Source: MED-G105 sp039814575
GTDB taxonomy: Bacteria > Pseudomonadota > Alphaproteobacteria > Caulobacterales > Parvularculaceae
NCBI GenBank assembly: GCA_039814575.1
Contig: JBCCAY010000003.1
Span: forward strand, 124,001-188,000
Reading direction: 5' to 3'
Length of the DNA stretch: 64,000 nucleotides
Shown: positions 26,676 to 35,272 of the stretch, piece by piece
Layout of the letters: every line of letters starts with the position of its first letter
Position numbering within the stretch: position 1 is the stretch's first letter
Program-made: the position numbers and the translations under genes
Notes under the pieces: model-generated
The model's database searches: none
The model's input: the letters and a program-made list of their open reading frames with translations, nothing else
Told to the model about the DNA's origin: nothing

Positions 26676-28106
26676 ATGACGCAGACAGACAAATTAACGG
26701 ATGGCGCGGTCTGGTCGCCGGCGCTCGCAGAGCGGTTTGACGCGCTTCTTGGTCCGAAGGGCGTTCTTGGTCCGGACGATGCCGCGCCGATGTTGGAGGA
26801 ATGGCGGGGGCGTTGGCATGGCGAACCGGCGATTGTCGTAACGCCCGGCAGCGCTGAAGACGTGGCTGCTGTTCTAAAAGCGTGCGCTCAGCAGAACCTC
26901 GCCGTTACGCCCCAGGGCGGCAATACGGGGCTCGTCGGCGGGCAAACGCCCACCAATGGCGAAGTTTTGCTGTCCCTAAAGCGCATGAACAAAATTCGCG
27001 ACGTCGCGCCGCTCGACAATGTCATGGTTGTCGAAGCCGGCGTCACGCTCGCCGCCGCACAAGACGCGGCCGCCGAGGCCGATCGCCTCTTTCCATTGTC
27101 GATCGGTTCGGAGGGCTCGTGCCAAATCGGCGGCATCATTTCCACGAACGCCGGCGGCGTTAATGTCGTGCGGTATGGCAACACCCGCGATTTGGTGCTG
27201 GGCCTCGAGGCGGTGACCGCCGACGGCGAGATCTGGCATGGCCTCTCGCGGTTGCGCAAAGACAATACCGGCTATGACTTAAAGCACTTGTTCATTGGCG
27301 GCGAAGGCACCCTCGGGGTCGTTACAGCCGCCTCTTTGAAACTGTTTCCGCGTCCACGCGATACGGTGACGTTTTTCGCTGGCGTTCGCGATGCGGCGGC
27401 TGCCGTGGCGTTGTTGTCGCGCGCGCAATCCATGAGCGGTGGGCTCGTGTCGAGTTTCGAGTTCATTGGCGGCGACACATTCAGCCTTGTACTGAAGAAT
27501 ATTCCAGATACGCGCAATCCCCTCGCCGAAGCGCATCCCACTTATGTGCTCGGTGAATTTTCTTCCGGCATGAAAGGCGCGCTTCGTCCCATCGTGGAGG
27601 AATTCCTCGCTGCGGGCCTAGAGGCTGGAGACGTTATCGACGCCGTCATCGCAGAGAACGACGCCCAAGCGCAGGCGTTGTGGCGAATGCGCCATACGGT
27701 CTCGGAATCGATGAAACGCGAAGGCGCGTGCGCCAAGCACGACGTTTCCGCGCCGGTCGCCCGCTTGCCGGACTTTCTGCGCGACGCTGACGCGGCGGTG
27801 CAAGCGGCGTGTCCCGGCGCGCGGATCATGCCTTTTGGTCATATTGGCGACGGCAATATTCACTATGATGTTCTAGAGCCGTCCGACGCCGGCGTTGATT
27901 TCGAACCCGCGCGTGAGCGCATTGAATCAGCGGTGTACGATGTAATTGATCGCTATGGTGGCTCGATTTCAGCCGAACACGGTGTCGGACTTGCGCGCCG
28001 CGCCGCGCTCGCGGACCGAAAAGATCCGGTCGCGCTTGCGATGATGCGTAAAATTAAGGATGCCCTTGATCCTCAAGGGCGCATGAATCCCGGTAAAATG
28101 CTATAA
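26676..28106 (+). CDS. FAD-linked 2-hydroxyacid dehydrogenase (GlcD / D2HGDH-like)
   Basis: A 476-aa flavoprotein of the VAO family. The FAD-binding domain contains VTPQGGNTGLVGG, SIGSEGSCQIGGIISTNAGG and KDNTGYDLKHLFIGGEGTLG. The cap domain ends with GHIGDGNIHYDV and SAEHGVGLARR, whose His residues bind metal and substrate carboxylate. This pattern covers D-2-hydroxyglutarate, D-lactate and glycolate dehydrogenases; by eye the single-subunit D2HGDH type is most likely, with electrons leaving to ETF. No serA, glcE/glcF or etf gene is adjacent to settle it. Confidence 0.88.
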   Translation: MTQTDKLTDGAVWSPALAERFDALLGPKGVLGPDDAAPMLEEWRGRWHGEPAIVVTPGSAEDVAAVLKACAQQNLAVTPQGGNTGLVGGQTPTNGEVLLSLKRMNKIRDVAPLDNVMVVEAGVTLAAAQDAAAEADRLFPLSIGSEGSCQIGGIISTNAGGVNVVRYGNTRDLVLGLEAVTADGEIWHGLSRLRKDNTGYDLKHLFIGGEGTLGVVTAASLKLFPRPRDTVTFFAGVRDAAAAVALLSRAQSMSGGLVSSFEFIGGDTFSLVLKNIPDTRNPLAEAHPTYVLGEFSSGMKGALRPIVEEFLAAGLEAGDVIDAVIAENDAQAQALWRMRHTVSESMKREGACAKHDVSAPVARLPDFLRDADAAVQAACPGARIMPFGHIGDGNIHYDVLEPSDAGVDFEPARERIESAVYDVIDRYGGSISAEHGVGLARRAALADRKDPVALAMMRKIKDALDPQGRMNPGKML

Positions 28107-28201
28107 ACTTGGCGTTAGTACGTCGGCGGTTTGCGCGATGGCGATCCCGCGTGACGTTCCGCTCGTAACCTTCAAGTCTGCAACCCCATTTGAGAACAGC
28201 T

Positions 28202-29074
28202 ATGATCATTCTTCTCTCGCCTGCGAAAAACTTGAACTTCGATCCTGCCGACGACGCGCCGTCGGCGACGAAGCCGCTTTTGTCGTCGGAGACGGCGAAG
28301 TTGGCTGAAACGGCGAAGGCGTTGTCGCGCAGACAGATTAAGACGCTGATGGGCATCTCGGAAAATCTCGCCGACCTCAATTACGATCGGTTTCAGGCGT
28401 TTAAAACGAGCGGGCGCATTGCCGGCGCCAAGCAAGCCGCGCTTGCGTTCAACGGTGATGTTTATCTCGGCCTCGCGGCTGGAACACTGAGCGCGGACGA
28501 TTTGGCCTTCGCGCAGGATCATTTGCGCATACTGTCTGGGCTTTATGGATTGTTGCGGCCTTTGGATGCGATCCAGCCCTATCGGCTAGAAATGGGCTCC
28601 CGCCTGAAGAACGATCGCGGCGCCAATCTCTATGAGTTTTGGGGCGATCGAATCGCCAAGGAAATCAGTAAAGCCGGCCGCGACCATGACGACGCCACCG
28701 TCATTAATTTAGCATCCAAAGAGTATTTCGGCGCCGTTGCGCCGAGCGCGCTTTCTGCGCCGGTGATCACGCCGATCTTTAAAGAAGAAAAAGACGGCCG
28801 CCTGCGGCAATTGCAGTTTTACGCTAAGCGCGCGCGGGGCTTGATGGCGCGTTGGGCGATTGAAAAGCGCATCGAAAAACCGGCGGATCTGAAGAAGTTC
28901 AACGTTGAGGGATATTCGTTCGACACTGAAGGCTCGAGCGCCGACGAATGGTTGTTCACACGACCGCAGCCAGCGCCTAAGTCGCCTCCAACGCAAAAGG
29001 CTTCAACTAAGAAAAAAGCGAACCCAAAAAAGTCTGCAAAGACTGCCGCAAAACGCGGCGCCGCTGTTGCGTAG
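28202..29074 (+). CDS. yaaA: Peroxide-stress protein YaaA
   Basis: The YaaA (DUF328) family limits free iron and so DNA damage during H2O2 stress in E. coli. Recognised by the start MIILLSPAKNLNF, then LSRRQIKTLMGISENLADLNYDRFQAF, GDVYLGLAAGTL, PYRLEMGSRL and VINLASKEYFGAV. The ATG at 28202 matches the family start exactly. Past about residue 255 there is an added tail of roughly 35 residues made of Lys, Ala, Pro and Ser, lacking in E. coli YaaA; this histone-like tail may bind nucleic acid (inference). Confidence 0.93.
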   Translation: MIILLSPAKNLNFDPADDAPSATKPLLSSETAKLAETAKALSRRQIKTLMGISENLADLNYDRFQAFKTSGRIAGAKQAALAFNGDVYLGLAAGTLSADDLAFAQDHLRILSGLYGLLRPLDAIQPYRLEMGSRLKNDRGANLYEFWGDRIAKEISKAGRDHDDATVINLASKEYFGAVAPSALSAPVITPIFKEEKDGRLRQLQFYAKRARGLMARWAIEKRIEKPADLKKFNVEGYSFDTEGSSADEWLFTRPQPAPKSPPTQKASTKKKANPKKSAKTAAKRGAAVA

Positions 29075-29164
29075 GTCGACGTTTAGAGGTTTTGACAAGA
29101 CCTTTTATTCGGCGCTTTCTCCAAACCCCTGGGCGTTGCGCTTACGGCTTCTTATATCAGTATT

Positions 29165-29623
29165 ATGTTGAGCGACCTCTACAGCGACCGATTGCTTGAC
29201 GCCGCTGCGTCAATCCCTGCGCGACGGCGTTTGGCTTCGCCGACGGCAAGCGCTCGGCGGGAGAGCCGCGTGTGCGGATCGTCTGTCGAGGTTGATTTAG
29301 CCCTTGCGGACGGCGTTGTTGTGGATATTGGGCTCGAGGCGCAAGCGTGCGCCTTAGGGCAAGCGTCGGCGGCGATTGTTTCGAACAATATTATCGGCGC
29401 TGATGCGCCCTCGCTTTATCGTTTGCGAGATCAAATGACGGCGATGTTAAAAAGTGACGGTCCGCCGCCTGATGGGGAGCGCTGGCGCGACCTCGCTTTA
29501 TTGGCGTCGATTAAAGACTATCCGCAACGTCATGCGTCGACGCTGCTCATCTTTAACGCCGTGTGTGATGCGTTGGACGCCGCGGCGTCGTCTCCATCGG
29601 GCTCTATGGACGTCAATGGATAG
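29165..29623 (+). CDS. IscU/NifU-like iron-sulfur scaffold paralogue
   Basis: A 152-aa protein with the IscU fold order: LYSDRLLDAAASI, RVCGSSVEVDLALADG (first Cys), EAQACALGQASAAIVSNNI (second Cys), and DYPQRHASTLLIFNAVCDAL. IscU needs three cysteines; in the third position (HC in IscU) this protein has RHAS, so the third ligand is absent. Alphaproteobacteria often carry such a short IscU-like protein apart from the suf operon, with an unclear role. It lies alone after yaaA; the interval of 90 bp is too short to exclude co-transcription. Confidence 0.8.
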   Translation: MLSDLYSDRLLDAAASIPARRRLASPTASARRESRVCGSSVEVDLALADGVVVDIGLEAQACALGQASAAIVSNNIIGADAPSLYRLRDQMTAMLKSDGPPPDGERWRDLALLASIKDYPQRHASTLLIFNAVCDALDAAASSPSGSMDVNG

Positions 29624-29950
29624 AAATCGATCGGCGCGCGCGTGTTCTCGCTGTCTTCTCGCCGTCATTGTTCTGAATGCAAACTAACCGCAATCGGCGA
29701 GATAACATCGGCGTGACCTTGGGCTCGCTCGCCTTGATATCGCTGATAAATGGGGCGATGTGGGGAAAGGCAAGGCGGTCCTAGATCTCCCCCTTAGGTG
29801 TCTTGCTTGGGCCGCTCGTTCTTTCACTCTCCCCCTTTGAAAAGCGAGCGGTCCATTCATCTCATTGTATGGCAGCGCGTTGATTACCTCTTCCATCGCA
29901 GCATCGGCGTGAGAGTCGGCGTATGCAAACTCCAAAACAGATGCGTGTCT
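29624..29950. other. Intergenic region, convergent side of LysR gene
   Basis: About 330 bp with no supported gene. Short frames on both strands lack a ribosome site or recognisable product. No clear terminator hairpin with a T tract is seen. Confidence 0.5.
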
Positions 29951-30889
29951 CTAACGCGTGCTACGGCCCTGAATCGCGGTTGCGCCAAGCGTTGCGGCCG
30001 CTTCCTCTTTCAGCCAAGTGCGGAAAGCCTGAACGGCTTTGACCCGGTCTTTCGACGGCGCCCGGACGAGATAGTATGCAAACGCCGATGGCGTCGTCAT
30101 GTCGAAGGGGACGACAAGCCGCGCCGCTTCTAAGTCCGCTAACGCCAAAGCCGCTTTTGCGAGGGCGACGCCCTTGCCGGCGACGGCGGCTTCAATGACG
30201 AGACTGGATTGGTTGAATTTCGGACCGCGGGCGCCGTCAATGCCCGAAACGCCGGCGGCCTTCAGCCACATCGGCCACGTCGGCGCGCTTTCGTCTTTGT
30301 CCGGACTGCCGTCATGCAGGAGCGAGTGATGCTTTAAATCAGCCGGCGTCTTCAGCGGGATATCGCCGGTTAAGAGGCGAGGGCTGCACACCGGAAGGAT
30401 CGTTTCGGCCATCAACAGGTCTTCTGACAGGCCCTCATACCCACCGGCGCCATAGCGGATCGCTAAATCCACATCCGCCGCGGCGAAATCCACGAGTTCC
30501 ATATCGGCCGACACCCAGACCTCGATCTCCGGATGAGATTCATGGAAGCGATCAAGGCGGGGCACGAGCCATTTGGCGGCCAGAGAGGGCGCAACGGACA
30601 CGTTGAGCCGACGGGCGTCGCCCGGCGCGGCGAGAACCCTTGAGGCTTCCTCGAGCTTATCGAAAGCCTCGCGCAGGACAGGCAACGCCGCCTGAGCCGT
30701 GTCGGTAAGCAGCAACGCCCGCTTGGTGCGTCGAAAAACCTTTGCGCCGATAAATTCTTCTAATGTCTTGATTTGTTGGCTAACCGCTCCGGGCGTCACG
30801 TTCAGCTCCTCCGAAGCTTTAGTAAAGCTTAAGTGACGGGCGGCGGATTCAAAGACCCGCAGGGCGTTCAGCGGCGGCAAAGACTTCAT
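29951..30889 (-). CDS. GcvA-like LysR-family transcriptional regulator
   Basis: A 312-aa LysR regulator. The HTH begins LPPLNALRVFESAARHLSFT and continues KASEELNVTPGAVSQQIKTL, the GcvA-type wording. The effector domain follows from about residue 90. The ATG at 30889 is chosen because GAGAAGG lies upstream and the family starts with MKSLPPLNALR; the frame extends 17 codons further without a ribosome site. It is divergent from the sulfur cluster that begins at 31218, so control of cysG-cysI is possible, but GcvA-like proteins also govern glycine cleavage, beta-lactamase and other genes. Confidence 0.88.
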   Translation of the reverse strand: MKSLPPLNALRVFESAARHLSFTKASEELNVTPGAVSQQIKTLEEFIGAKVFRRTKRALLLTDTAQAALPVLREAFDKLEEASRVLAAPGDARRLNVSVAPSLAAKWLVPRLDRFHESHPEIEVWVSADMELVDFAAADVDLAIRYGAGGYEGLSEDLLMAETILPVCSPRLLTGDIPLKTPADLKHHSLLHDGSPDKDESAPTWPMWLKAAGVSGIDGARGPKFNQSSLVIEAAVAGKGVALAKAALALADLEAARLVVPFDMTTPSAFAYYLVRAPSKDRVKAVQAFRTWLKEEAAATLGATAIQGRSTR

Positions 30890-31217
30890 CGATCGACCTT
30901 CTCGCGGTTTTCTCAGTGCGCTTAAATATAAATAATTCAAATAAAAACAACAACTTAATGACGCTTGGCGCTAACAGCGCGAGCGGCGGCGGCGCGTCGT
31001 CGCCGCTTGCTTGTCTCTCTGTTAGAAAACCTCTTATACGAAACAGGAATAATCGCTTCAAGTATTGCGGTTTGGTCTTTATATTCGCCATCGACGGCAC
31101 GATGCGCGTGATTAACTGTTAGAATACCTAATGTTATATCGACGCTTTCTCATCATTGTGCGGTCGCATCGCTTTCAGCTGCAAATGGCAGTTTAACTAA
31201 AGAGAACGCTCGGCCCC
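30890..31217. promoter_or_regulatory. Divergent promoter region, lysR / cysG
   Basis: This 328-bp gap is distinctly AT-rich at 30920-30965 and 31110-31160. It must hold the promoters of both the LysR gene and the cysG cluster. T-N11-A elements occur but are too common in AT-rich DNA to name one as the operator. Confidence 0.5.
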
Positions 31218-32738
31218 ATGTCTGACGCCAAATACTTTCCGGCCTTTCACCGCCTTGACGGACGGCGCGTCGTCATCGCTGGCGGTGGTGACTTGGCGGC
31301 CCGCAAGGCCCGGCTTGTCTATGGTGACGGCGTTCGCCTTGAGTTTTTCGCCGAGACGTTTTCTGCCGCTGTTGAAGACGAATGGGCCGCGCGCGCCACA
31401 TTGGTCCGTCGATGGCCGAGCGATGCGGACTTTGACGGCGCTGCGCTCGCCTTCATTGCAATTGAGGATGATGTGCTCGCCAAGCGCTTAACGGCGGAAG
31501 CGAGCCGCGTGCGCGTGCCGCTTAATGTGGTCGATCGCCCGCATCTGTCGGATTTTAACACCCCGTCGATCATCGAACGGGGTGAGATTTCGATCGGCGT
31601 GTCGACCGGCGGCGCTGCGCCCGTACTTGGCAAAAAGCTCCGCTCAGAGATTGAAGCTCTGTTGCCGGCGCGCCTTGGCGGCTTGGCGACGCTCGCTGGT
31701 TCTTTGCGGGCGCGGGTTGCGGAGAAGGTGACGCCTGAACGCCGGCGGATGTTTTGGGAACGATTTTTCCGTGGGCCGATCGCTGAGCAGTATTTGGCTG
31801 GCGACAGCGACGGCGCGGCCGTCGCCGCATGCTCTGCAATTGACGCAGAAGCGAAGACCGCTAACGCTGAAGACGGTCAAGAAACGGGCGTCGTCCACAT
31901 CGTCGGTGCGGGGCCTGGCGATCCGGAGCTCCTTACGCTCCGCGCTTTGCGTCTTATTCAGACAGCTGACGTCTTGTTATATGATCGACTTGTCGGCGAT
32001 GAGATTTTGAATTTAGCGCGTCGCGATGCGGACCGATTGTATGTCGGCAAAGCAAAAGCGGATCACGCCGTTCCGCAAAGTGAAATTGAAGCGCGGATGA
32101 TCGCGCTCGCGAAAGACGGTAAAATAGTCGTGCGCTTAAAAGGCGGCGATCCTTTCGTCTTTGGTCGCGGCGGCGAAGAATTAGCGAGCGTTAAGGCCGC
32201 TGGCGTGCCTGTTTATGTAACGCCCGGCATAACAGCGGCGACGGGGTGCGCGGCGTCGGCGGGCATGGCGCTCACCCATCGCGATCACGCCCAAGCCGTG
32301 ACATTCGTAACGGGGCACGCAAAAGGCGACGCCGATCCAGACCTTGACTGGCGGGCGCTTGCGGTCCTCGGTCATACGCTCGTCGTTTATATGGGCGTCG
32401 GCAAGGCGCACGCCATCGAACGCAATCTCATCGCCAATGGGCGGGAGGCGTCGACGCCCGTCGCGGTCATTGAAAAAGGCACCCGCGCGGATGAGAAAAT
32501 CCTTGTAGGAACCTTAGGTGATCTCGCACGGTTAGTTGAGGAGGGCGGCATTGTTGGGCCGGCGCTTCTAGTGATCGGATCGGTCGCCGCCTTGGCGACC
32601 CCGACGGAACTTGTTGATTTGACAGCGCACGCCACGCAGCCGCTGAACGCCAATGCGCGTGACGGTGCCCTAACGCCCCTTGCTTTTGGTGTACAGTCCA
32701 AGCGTTGGCCGGCTGAAAAAGAAAGGGCCTATGTATGA
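31218..32738 (+). CDS. cysG: Siroheme synthase (multifunctional CysG)
   Basis: Makes siroheme from uroporphyrinogen III, for the sulfite reductase encoded just downstream. The N-terminal precorrin-2 dehydrogenase/ferrochelatase part starts with the NAD motif VVIAGGGDLAARKARLV (residues 18-34) and the serine-bearing STGGAAPVLGKKLRSE. The C-terminal methyltransferase opens with VHIVGAGPGDPELLTLRALR and shows LKGGDPFVFGRGGEE and YVTPGITAATGCAA. At 506 aa both halves are complete. Its stop overlaps the start of the DUF2849 gene as ATGA. Confidence 0.95.
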   Translation: MSDAKYFPAFHRLDGRRVVIAGGGDLAARKARLVYGDGVRLEFFAETFSAAVEDEWAARATLVRRWPSDADFDGAALAFIAIEDDVLAKRLTAEASRVRVPLNVVDRPHLSDFNTPSIIERGEISIGVSTGGAAPVLGKKLRSEIEALLPARLGGLATLAGSLRARVAEKVTPERRRMFWERFFRGPIAEQYLAGDSDGAAVAACSAIDAEAKTANAEDGQETGVVHIVGAGPGDPELLTLRALRLIQTADVLLYDRLVGDEILNLARRDADRLYVGKAKADHAVPQSEIEARMIALAKDGKIVVRLKGGDPFVFGRGGEELASVKAAGVPVYVTPGITAATGCAASAGMALTHRDHAQAVTFVTGHAKGDADPDLDWRALAVLGHTLVVYMGVGKAHAIERNLIANGREASTPVAVIEKGTRADEKILVGTLGDLARLVEEGGIVGPALLVIGSVAALATPTELVDLTAHATQPLNANARDGALTPLAFGVQSKRWPAEKERAYV

Positions 32739-33097
32739 AAGCGGTGACCGCTAATCTGTTGACGGACGGCCGCGTAGTTTATCTCGGACCTGAGGGCGAC
32801 TGGGTCGAACGTTTGCAAGAAGCGCAATTGTTCGCCGATGACGCGGCGGCCGACGCGGCTCTCGCTAGCGTGGCTGCGCGCATTAAAGACGTCGCCGACG
32901 CTTATCTGATTGACGCCACTGAAGACGGCGCGGCCGCCGGTCGCGAGGCGATTCGCGAAACTATCCGTAATAATGGTCCGACCGTGCGCGCTGATTTAGG
33001 TAAGCAATCCGAAGATCAGTCATCGAACAAAGCTGCAAGCAAAGCTGCAAATGATGGCGCAAGCGCTGATGAGACGGTTGCGGGAGGGCGCGTCTAA
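32735..33097 (+). CDS. DUF2849 protein of the sulfite reduction cluster
   Basis: A 120-aa protein whose first 80 residues (VTANLLTDGRVVYLGPEGDW, AQLFADDAAADAAL, VADAYLIDATEDG) match DUF2849, a small family found almost only between cysG and cysI in alphaproteobacteria. No catalytic residues are evident. The last 35 residues are a low-complexity Ser/Ala/Asn/Asp tail. Starts by ATGA overlap with cysG and its stop shares a base with the cysI start (TAATG), so translation is tightly coupled. A helper of sulfite reductase, perhaps replacing part of the flavoprotein partner, is a fair guess. Confidence 0.85.
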   Translation: MKAVTANLLTDGRVVYLGPEGDWVERLQEAQLFADDAAADAALASVAARIKDVADAYLIDATEDGAAAGREAIRETIRNNGPTVRADLGKQSEDQSSNKAASKAANDGASADETVAGGRV

Positions 33098-34755
33098 TGT
33101 ATCGGTATGACGAATTTGACGCCGCGATTGTCAAAGAACGCGTCGCCCAGTTTCGCGAACAAGTGGAGCGTCGGCTCGCGGGCGAGATATCCGAGGATGA
33201 GTTCAAGCCTTTGCGGCTGATGAACGGGCTCTATCTGCAATTACACGCCTATATGCTGCGCGTCGCGATACCCTATGGCGTCGTATCTTCGCGGCAATTG
33301 CGACGCTTGGCCCATGTTGCGCGTGTCTATGACAAGGGCTATGCGCATTTTACGACGCGCCAAAACATTCAATATAATTGGCCGACGCTCGTGGACGCGC
33401 CGGCGATTTTGGACGACCTCGCTGAAGTCGAGATGCACGCAATCCAAACCTCCGGCAACTGCATTCGCAATGTGACGTCGGATCAATATGCGGGCGCCGT
33501 CGCCGGCGAGGTCGAAGACCCGCGTGTGTGGTGCGAAATCATTCGTCAGTGGTCGACGTTTCACCCGGAATTTTCGTATCTTCCACGGAAGTTCAAAATC
33601 GCCGTAACAGCGAGCGAGAATGACCGCGCGGCGGTGCGGGTGCATGACATCGGCTTGCGGATTCTGGAAAAAGACGGCGAGACGGGCTTTGAAGTCATCG
33701 TCGGCGGCGGTCTCGGTCGGACGCCTTATATCGGCGTGACGATCCGCGACTTCTTGCCGAAAGACCGACTTTTATCTTATCTTGAGGCGATCCTGCGGGT
33801 CTATAATCGCTTTGGTCGCCGCGATAACAAATATAAGGCGCGCATCAAGATATTGGTGAATGCGCTGGGCCCTGAGGAGTTTACGCGCCTCGTTGAAGAA
33901 GAATGGGCGGCTTCGGATGGGCTTGGGCTTGATCTGCCGCCAGCTGAGGCGGCGCGCATTAAGACCTATTTCGCGCCGCCGGCGTTCGCAGACTTGCCGG
34001 CTGAAAGCGCCGCGTTCGACAAGGCGTTGGCGGATGACGCTGACTTTGCGCGTTGGGTGCGCACGAATGTCGTTCCCCATAAAGTCGCCGGCTATTCGAT
34101 CGCCAATATCTCCTTAAAGCCTGTGGGCGCCGCGCCGGGCGATGTGACCGACGCGCAATTGGAGGCGATCGCCGACATCGCCGAGCGCTACTCGTTTGAT
34201 GAAGCGCGCGCGACGCACGAGCAAAACCTTTGTTTACCCCATGTACGCAAGGACGATCTTTACGCTGTCTGGAAAGATCTTGTCGCCGCGGGGCTTGCGA
34301 CCGCTAATATGGCCCTTGCCAGCGATATCATCGCCTGCCCAGGTCTTGATTATTGCGCGCTCGCCAACGCCCGCTCCATTCCGCTTGCTGAGGAATTGGC
34401 GGCACGGTTTTCCGCGTCCGGTCTTGAAGAGACCTGGGGCGAGTTAAAGATAAAGATCTCCGGCTGCATAAATGCGTGCGGTCACCACCATGTGGGTCAT
34501 ATCGGTGTTCTCGGCGTCGATAAAAAAGGTGAGGAGTTCTACCAAATTCTCCTCGGCGGCTCCGCGGCGGAAGACGCCAGCCTCGCCGTGATTACGGGGC
34601 GCGCCTTGTCCGCGGCTGAAACCCTTGACGCCGTCGAGCGCGTTGTTCGGTTCTACCAAGACGAACGACGCGACGGTGAACGTTTTCTGGATTCTTACCG
34701 CCGCATCGGTATCGCGGCATTCAAAGAGGTGATTTATGACGACGCTCACGTTTAA
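33097..34755 (+). CDS. cysI: Nitrite/sulfite reductase, siroheme hemoprotein
   Basis: Reduces sulfite to sulfide with six electrons. The siroheme/[4Fe-4S] ligands are Cys414 and Cys420 (IIACPGLDYCALAN) and Cys457 and Cys461 (SGCINACGHHH). Earlier motifs include GYAHFTTRQNIQYNW, QTSGNCIRNVTSDQ and the second half-domain. At 552 aa it is the CysI-like form used in alphaproteobacteria; no CysJ flavoprotein is nearby, so ferredoxin or another donor may be used. It overlaps DUF934 by 20 bp. Nitrite is a formal alternative substrate, but the cysH context favours sulfite. Confidence 0.93.
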   Translation: MYRYDEFDAAIVKERVAQFREQVERRLAGEISEDEFKPLRLMNGLYLQLHAYMLRVAIPYGVVSSRQLRRLAHVARVYDKGYAHFTTRQNIQYNWPTLVDAPAILDDLAEVEMHAIQTSGNCIRNVTSDQYAGAVAGEVEDPRVWCEIIRQWSTFHPEFSYLPRKFKIAVTASENDRAAVRVHDIGLRILEKDGETGFEVIVGGGLGRTPYIGVTIRDFLPKDRLLSYLEAILRVYNRFGRRDNKYKARIKILVNALGPEEFTRLVEEEWAASDGLGLDLPPAEAARIKTYFAPPAFADLPAESAAFDKALADDADFARWVRTNVVPHKVAGYSIANISLKPVGAAPGDVTDAQLEAIADIAERYSFDEARATHEQNLCLPHVRKDDLYAVWKDLVAAGLATANMALASDIIACPGLDYCALANARSIPLAEELAARFSASGLEETWGELKIKISGCINACGHHHVGHIGVLGVDKKGEEFYQILLGGSAAEDASLAVITGRALSAAETLDAVERVVRFYQDERRDGERFLDSYRRIGIAAFKEVIYDDAHV

Positions 34756-35206
34756 AGGCGGTGAATTCGTCGAATTAGAAAGGCGCGATCAAGAGATCGC
34801 GTTTGAGGATTGGGCGAATGGCGCACGCCCGAGTGAGAGTAGCGACGGCGCGGCGGCGCTTGTCTTGTCCAATGATGCGGATCTAGACGCGATCGGTCCT
34901 GACCTTCATCGCTTGGCGGCTGTTATTCTTCAGTTCCCGGATTTCAAAGACGGTCGCGCATATAGTCAGGCGCGTCTGTTGCGCGACCGGTATGGCTTTA
35001 AAGGCCAGATCGTCGCTCGCGGCGATGTTTTGTGCGACCAGGCGCTCTTTATGGTGCGCTCTGGCTTCACGGTGTTAGAAATTGGCGAGCGGGACGTTGC
35101 TGCGTTCCACCGGGCGCTTGGCGCCTTCTCGCATTTCTATCAGTCCGGCGCCGACGGATCATGGTCTGTCTTCCATGAGCGCGCCAAGGCGCGGGCGGCG
35201 GCTTAG
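34736..35206 (+). CDS. DUF934 protein, sulfite reductase partner
   Basis: A 156-aa member of DUF934, found next to cysI in many proteobacteria and proposed as an oxidoreductase partner. Typical stretches are LVLSNDADLDAIGPDLHRLA, FPDFKDGRAYSQARLLRDRY, GFKGQIVARGDVLCDQALFM and the C-terminal HFYQSGADGSWSVFHERAK. The start overlaps cysI by 20 bp. There is one cysteine (VLCDQA) and no visible cofactor motif. Function remains unproved. Confidence 0.9.
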   Translation: MTTLTFKGGEFVELERRDQEIAFEDWANGARPSESSDGAAALVLSNDADLDAIGPDLHRLAAVILQFPDFKDGRAYSQARLLRDRYGFKGQIVARGDVLCDQALFMVRSGFTVLEIGERDVAAFHRALGAFSHFYQSGADGSWSVFHERAKARAAA

Positions 35207-35272
35207 GCTTGGTCGATTGATGGGGTGCGTCCCGCGGTTGGTGTTTGGTAAGAACCATCGTCATACGGAATT

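Noticed and set aside
29684..29935. 83-codon minus-strand frame after the IscU-like gene
   Set aside because: Arg/Pro-rich product typical of a spurious frame in GC-rich DNA; no ribosome site.
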